Assembly: GCA_002729295.1 (NCBI GenBank)
Contig: PBTU01000131.1
Coordinates: 1-8,240, forward strand
Direction of reading: 5' to 3'
DNA from: Verrucomicrobiales bacterium
GTDB lineage: Bacteria; Verrucomicrobiota; Verrucomicrobiia; Verrucomicrobiales; Akkermansiaceae
DNA length: 8,240 bases
In this document: in pieces, positions 6,124 through 8,240 of the stretch
How positions within the stretch are numbered: position 1 is the stretch's first letter
How the letters are laid out: every line of letters starts with the position of its first letter
Position numbers and translations under genes: made by a program
The notes under the pieces: model-generated
Told to the model about the DNA's origin: nothing
Seen by the model: only the letters and a program-made list of their open reading frames with translations
Databases searched by the model: none

Positions 6124-7287
6124 CTATTCCGCAGCCCAATAAGCGGATGAACTTCTAATACTTTGCGGCGGGGTCTGATCGTGACCGGATGTCGCCGGAG
6201 ATAATTTGAGAACCTGACCCAAGGGGCTCCGCCCCGGACGAGCTCCTCTGGTCCAAGGGCCCTCACCCCAATGCTCCCCAATCACGAGACACTCAAAAAT
6301 GCTCAATCCACCATCCCGACCAAAGGAAAGCTTCCCGCGTATTTCACCTTCATACCCCATCTTTTCATCTCCCGATTTGATCGAAAATCCCCCCACTAAC
6401 AGACCGTCGGAACTTACTTCGAGCTTCATCGTGTGAATTTCTTCCTTCCGCCACGACAAGGACTCGCCCCGCGTGTTATCCAAAAGGTGAAATCGCGCAA
6501 TCCTTCTCGACAACTCCTTTGGAAACTCCCCTCCACCTTTTTTCACCAACTCAAGGAGATCCTTCACCTCGTCTTTCTTGAACCATAGATGATCAACCGC
6601 AGTCAAGGTCCCCATCTTCTTCTCAGGCAATGCCACATGCTGATCGCCCCTCTTCTCTAAAACCCGCGTATACACCTTGATCACCTGCACATCGTCGGGC
6701 AAGGTGCGAACATAGCGCTCATCGATTTTCCCCCGTTCGCGCACAACCGCACTCCGGGCCTCCCTGGGAAGTTCTTCCCACTTCTTCAAGGAGTCACGCA
6801 TCATCTTCAAGCGCCGGTCCGGACCCCGATTGTTATTGTAACCCAACAAGGTTCCGCCGGGCGTAAAGACATAGTGCCCCTGCCTCGTTCCTCCGCTGGA
6901 GCGCGGGCCTTGATCTGCCACCTTTCGAAAGAACTCACCCTCGGAATCTTTCCTCCGTCGCTGATACCAATCATCGGCAGCCACCGGAATAAAGTCCTCC
7001 TTCAAGAGCTTCTGAACCTGGGGATTTGAAAAGACCAACAACCTGTCGATCACGCCATTATTTCAGACACAGCCCAGCGGATGCCCATCCATCTCCCAAA
7101 GATAAATCGGCTTCCCAGACTTTGCCGATTCCTTCCGCGCCTGCCAAAGGTCAATCCGCCAGTCGATCTCCAGCCACTTGCTCTCTTCCTTCGTCGGAAG
7201 AATTTCCTCCACCAACGCCTGGTCCCTGGCATTCCATTGCCCCAGCAGGGATCCCGCTCCCAAGATAAAAGCCAAAAGTGATTTCAC
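6124..7287 (-). CDS. Exported thioredoxin-like selenoprotein, read through in-frame UGA (Sec75)
   Basis: A single 387-residue protein if the UGA at 7065-7063 is read as selenocysteine; otherwise a 74-residue stub. It starts with a signal peptide (about 1-17) from a GTG codon, so it acts outside the cytoplasm. A thioredoxin-like domain spans about 38-175. WQARKESAKSGKPIYLWEM (48-66) matches the first helix and strand of Thioredoxin_7-type proteins. The redox site follows as Gly72-Cys73-Val74-Sec75, then NNGVIDRLLVFSNPQV and LLKEDFIPVAADDWY, the usual helix and next strand, and YVFTPGGTLLG (139-149) as a later strand. A C-terminal domain (about 190-387) of unknown role includes ARFHLLDNTRGE, WGEGPWTRGA and a PPQ ending, a pattern I associate with PVC-group thioredoxin-like proteins. 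No other Cys lies in the redox region. The alternative is a nonsense mutation or sequencing error. The gene lies 59 bases after the oxidoreductase, with a possible -10 (TATTAT) at 7307-7302. Confidence 0.75.
7033..7051 (-). promoter_or_regulatory. SECIS-like stem-loop downstream of the in-frame UGA
   Basis: On the minus strand GATCGAC (7051-7045) pairs with GTTGGTC (7039-7033), giving seven contiguous pairs including two G-U, around the loop AGGTT (7044-7040). Eleven bases separate it from the UGA, so the loop begins 18 nt after the UGA. Published descriptions of bacterial SECIS elements call for a loop about 16-37 nt after the UGA, an upper stem of at least about 4 bp, and a G in the first two loop positions; all three are met. 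This element would recruit SelB with selenocysteinyl-tRNA. It lies inside the coding sequence, as bacterial SECIS elements do. Confidence 0.6.
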
Positions 7288-7330
7288 TGATAGAAAGTAA
7301 GATAATATCTCCGCAAATCTTTCGCAAACG

Positions 7331-7348
7331 AGGAGGCTAAAACCTCCT
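7331..7348. repeat. Short hairpin overlapping the oxidoreductase stop codon
   Basis: AGGAGG (7331-7336) and CCTCCT (7343-7348) form a perfect 6-bp inverted repeat around CTAAAA. On the minus strand it overlaps the TAG stop of the Gfo/Idh/MocA gene. No U tract follows, so termination would be weak at best. It may attenuate transcription into the selenoprotein gene, or be one copy of a dispersed palindrome; one copy is seen here. Confidence 0.35.
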
Positions 7349-8240
7349 ACTTCAGCTCCACCATTCCCCCATCCCCGAGCGCCGATTCGAGCAAGGCATC
7401 CATCACTCGTTGCGTCAACAGACTGATCTCCGGCCAGTAAGAATCTCTCTCACCACTGAGAACAAGCTTCCCAAAATTCCGAAAGAGGAGCGTCTTTTGC
7501 GATTCGGCTTCTCCCGTCAGCTCAACCTCACGATTCAACGAACGCGTGGAAAAATTGCTCCCTTCCCCGACCTCTTCCTGACGCTCAATGGTGAACGCCG
7601 CCTTCTGGTTATCACATGGGAGCACAAAGTCATCCAAGGTGAGCGCACCTTTCGTCCCGGAAATCCGGCAGCTTTGCTCCAAGGTCGTATTGAATGAACA
7701 ATGAAATGACGCCGTCCGGGAATTACTGAAGATGAGATCCCCGCGCAAATCCACCGGCACACCGTTTTTCTCTTCAAACAAGGTCGCGCGTACTCGCACC
7801 GGGAGATCGCCCTCACAACAACACAAGGACATTCTCACACAATACCACCCGAGATCACCAAGAGCACCCAATGGTTCCAGCTCAGAATTAACGCGAATGT
7901 TGTCCGCAAAATCATCTTCACCGAAGAAAGAGAAACAACTCTCAATTCTGCGTAATTTCCCCAACTCGTCTCCTTCCTTCACCACCTTAACAATCTCACT
8001 CAGGCGCGGGTTATGCATAAACATCACCCCGTCCATGAACTGCACCTGATTGGCCTCGCAGGCGGCAATCATCTCCTCGAGATCCGCCGCCTTGGGCGCG
8101 CAGGGCTTCTCACAAAGAACATGCTTCCCCGCCTCCGCAGCCCGGATCACCCAATCCTTCCGAAGACCCGTTGGCAATGGAATGTATACCGCATCTATTT
8201 CAGGATCCGCGAGGATTTCCTCATAACCCTCTACCGCCTC
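7347..8240 (-). CDS. Gfo/Idh/MocA-family oxidoreductase, 5' end missing
   Basis: NAD(P)-dependent dehydrogenase of the sugar and diol type, cytoplasmic; the substrate is unknown. The visible 297 residues enter near the end of the Rossmann domain: YEEILADPEIDAVYIPLPTG, then AAEAGKHVLCEKPCAPKAAD with the catalytic Lys in the EKP motif. The N-terminal glycine-rich NAD(P) motif lies beyond the right edge. The C-terminal substrate domain has MDGVMFMHNPRL and GALGDLGWYCVR. The latter has Tyr-Cys where many family members have a His, and this pattern resembles dimeric dihydrodiol dehydrogenase and D-xylose dehydrogenase-like members. The open frame runs uninterrupted to the right edge and ends in TAG just before the selenoprotein gene, in the same direction. 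No signal peptide can be judged because the start is absent. Confidence 0.9.
   Translation of the reverse strand, partial: EAVEGYEEILADPEIDAVYIPLPTGLRKDWVIRAAEAGKHVLCEKPCAPKAADLEEMIAACEANQVQFMDGVMFMHNPRLSEIVKVVKEGDELGKLRRIESCFSFFGEDDFADNIRVNSELEPLGALGDLGWYCVRMSLCCCEGDLPVRVRATLFEEKNGVPVDLRGDLIFSNSRTASFHCSFNTTLEQSCRISGTKGALTLDDFVLPCDNQKAAFTIERQEEVGEGSNFSTRSLNREVELTGEAESQKTLLFRNFGKLVLSGERDSYWPEISLLTQRVMDALLESALGDGGMVELK

Noticed and set aside
6223..6235. GGGGC-TCC-GCCCC palindrome as a repeat element or terminator
   Set aside because: It lies inside the coding sequence for what looks like a conserved segment (TRGARPGRSPLG), has no T tract, and is explained by GC-rich Arg, Gly and Pro codons.
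6124..7053. A separate 309-residue protein starting at GTG 7053
   Set aside because: That start lies inside the thioredoxin helix, has no ribosome binding site and would lose both the signal peptide and the redox Cys.
7063..7287. A stand-alone 74-residue exported protein ending at the UGA
   Set aside because: It would end in the middle of a thioredoxin-like domain, and the same frame continues with the rest of the fold directly after the UGA.
1..8240. tRNA, rRNA, CRISPR array, insertion sequence or phage genes
   Set aside because: No cloverleaf, spaced repeat series, transposase-like protein or terminal inverted repeats were seen on either strand.

Overview
This is an 8.2 kb stretch of bacterial chromosome, made mostly of housekeeping and exported-protein genes and with no sign of a mobile element. 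The gene mix (exported proteins of unknown function, a Gfo/Idh/MocA oxidoreductase, a long two-domain exported thioredoxin-like protein), the moderate GC content and the near-absence of Shine-Dalgarno motifs suggest a member of the PVC group, most likely Verrucomicrobiota. That placement is an inference from gene style; no rRNA or other marker is present.

Layout. Positions 1-2431 are read leftward: the start of an N-acetylmuramoyl-L-alanine amidase (cut by the window edge) behind a good sigma70-like promoter, an exported protein of unknown function, a DtxR/MntR-family metal-dependent repressor, and an HU-type nucleoid protein with its own intrinsic terminator. A divergent control region (2432-2586) with overlapping inverted repeats separates HU from a rightward cluster at 2587-5865: a YiiX/YebB-like permuted papain-fold hydrolase with a long extra N-terminal domain, chorismate synthase (aroC), and a four-helix membrane protein resembling CvpA. 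A short convergent region (5866-6123) may hold a decayed or frameshifted small exported gene. From 6124 to the right edge everything is leftward again: an exported thioredoxin-like protein and a Gfo/Idh/MocA oxidoreductase cut by the right edge. No stretch over 300 bases lacks a gene.

The main discovery is in the thioredoxin-like gene (6124-7287, minus). An ordinary reading splits it into a 74-residue piece ending in UGA and a 309-residue piece. Both lie in the same frame, and family-like sequence runs straight through the UGA. The UGA falls where a thioredoxin fold carries its redox-active residues, giving Cys-Val-UGA. A 7-bp stem with a 5-nt loop (AGGUU) lies 18 nt downstream, matching the published spacing and loop rules for bacterial SECIS elements. 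The simplest reading is a single 387-residue selenoprotein with Sec at position 75. No selenocysteine machinery gene lies in the window, so the claim depends on finding selA, selB, selC and selD elsewhere in the genome.

The rightward cluster may be one transcript (gaps of 45 and 12 bases), but its three products share no obvious pathway. The metal-dependent repressor sits alone, without a recognisable transporter beside it.
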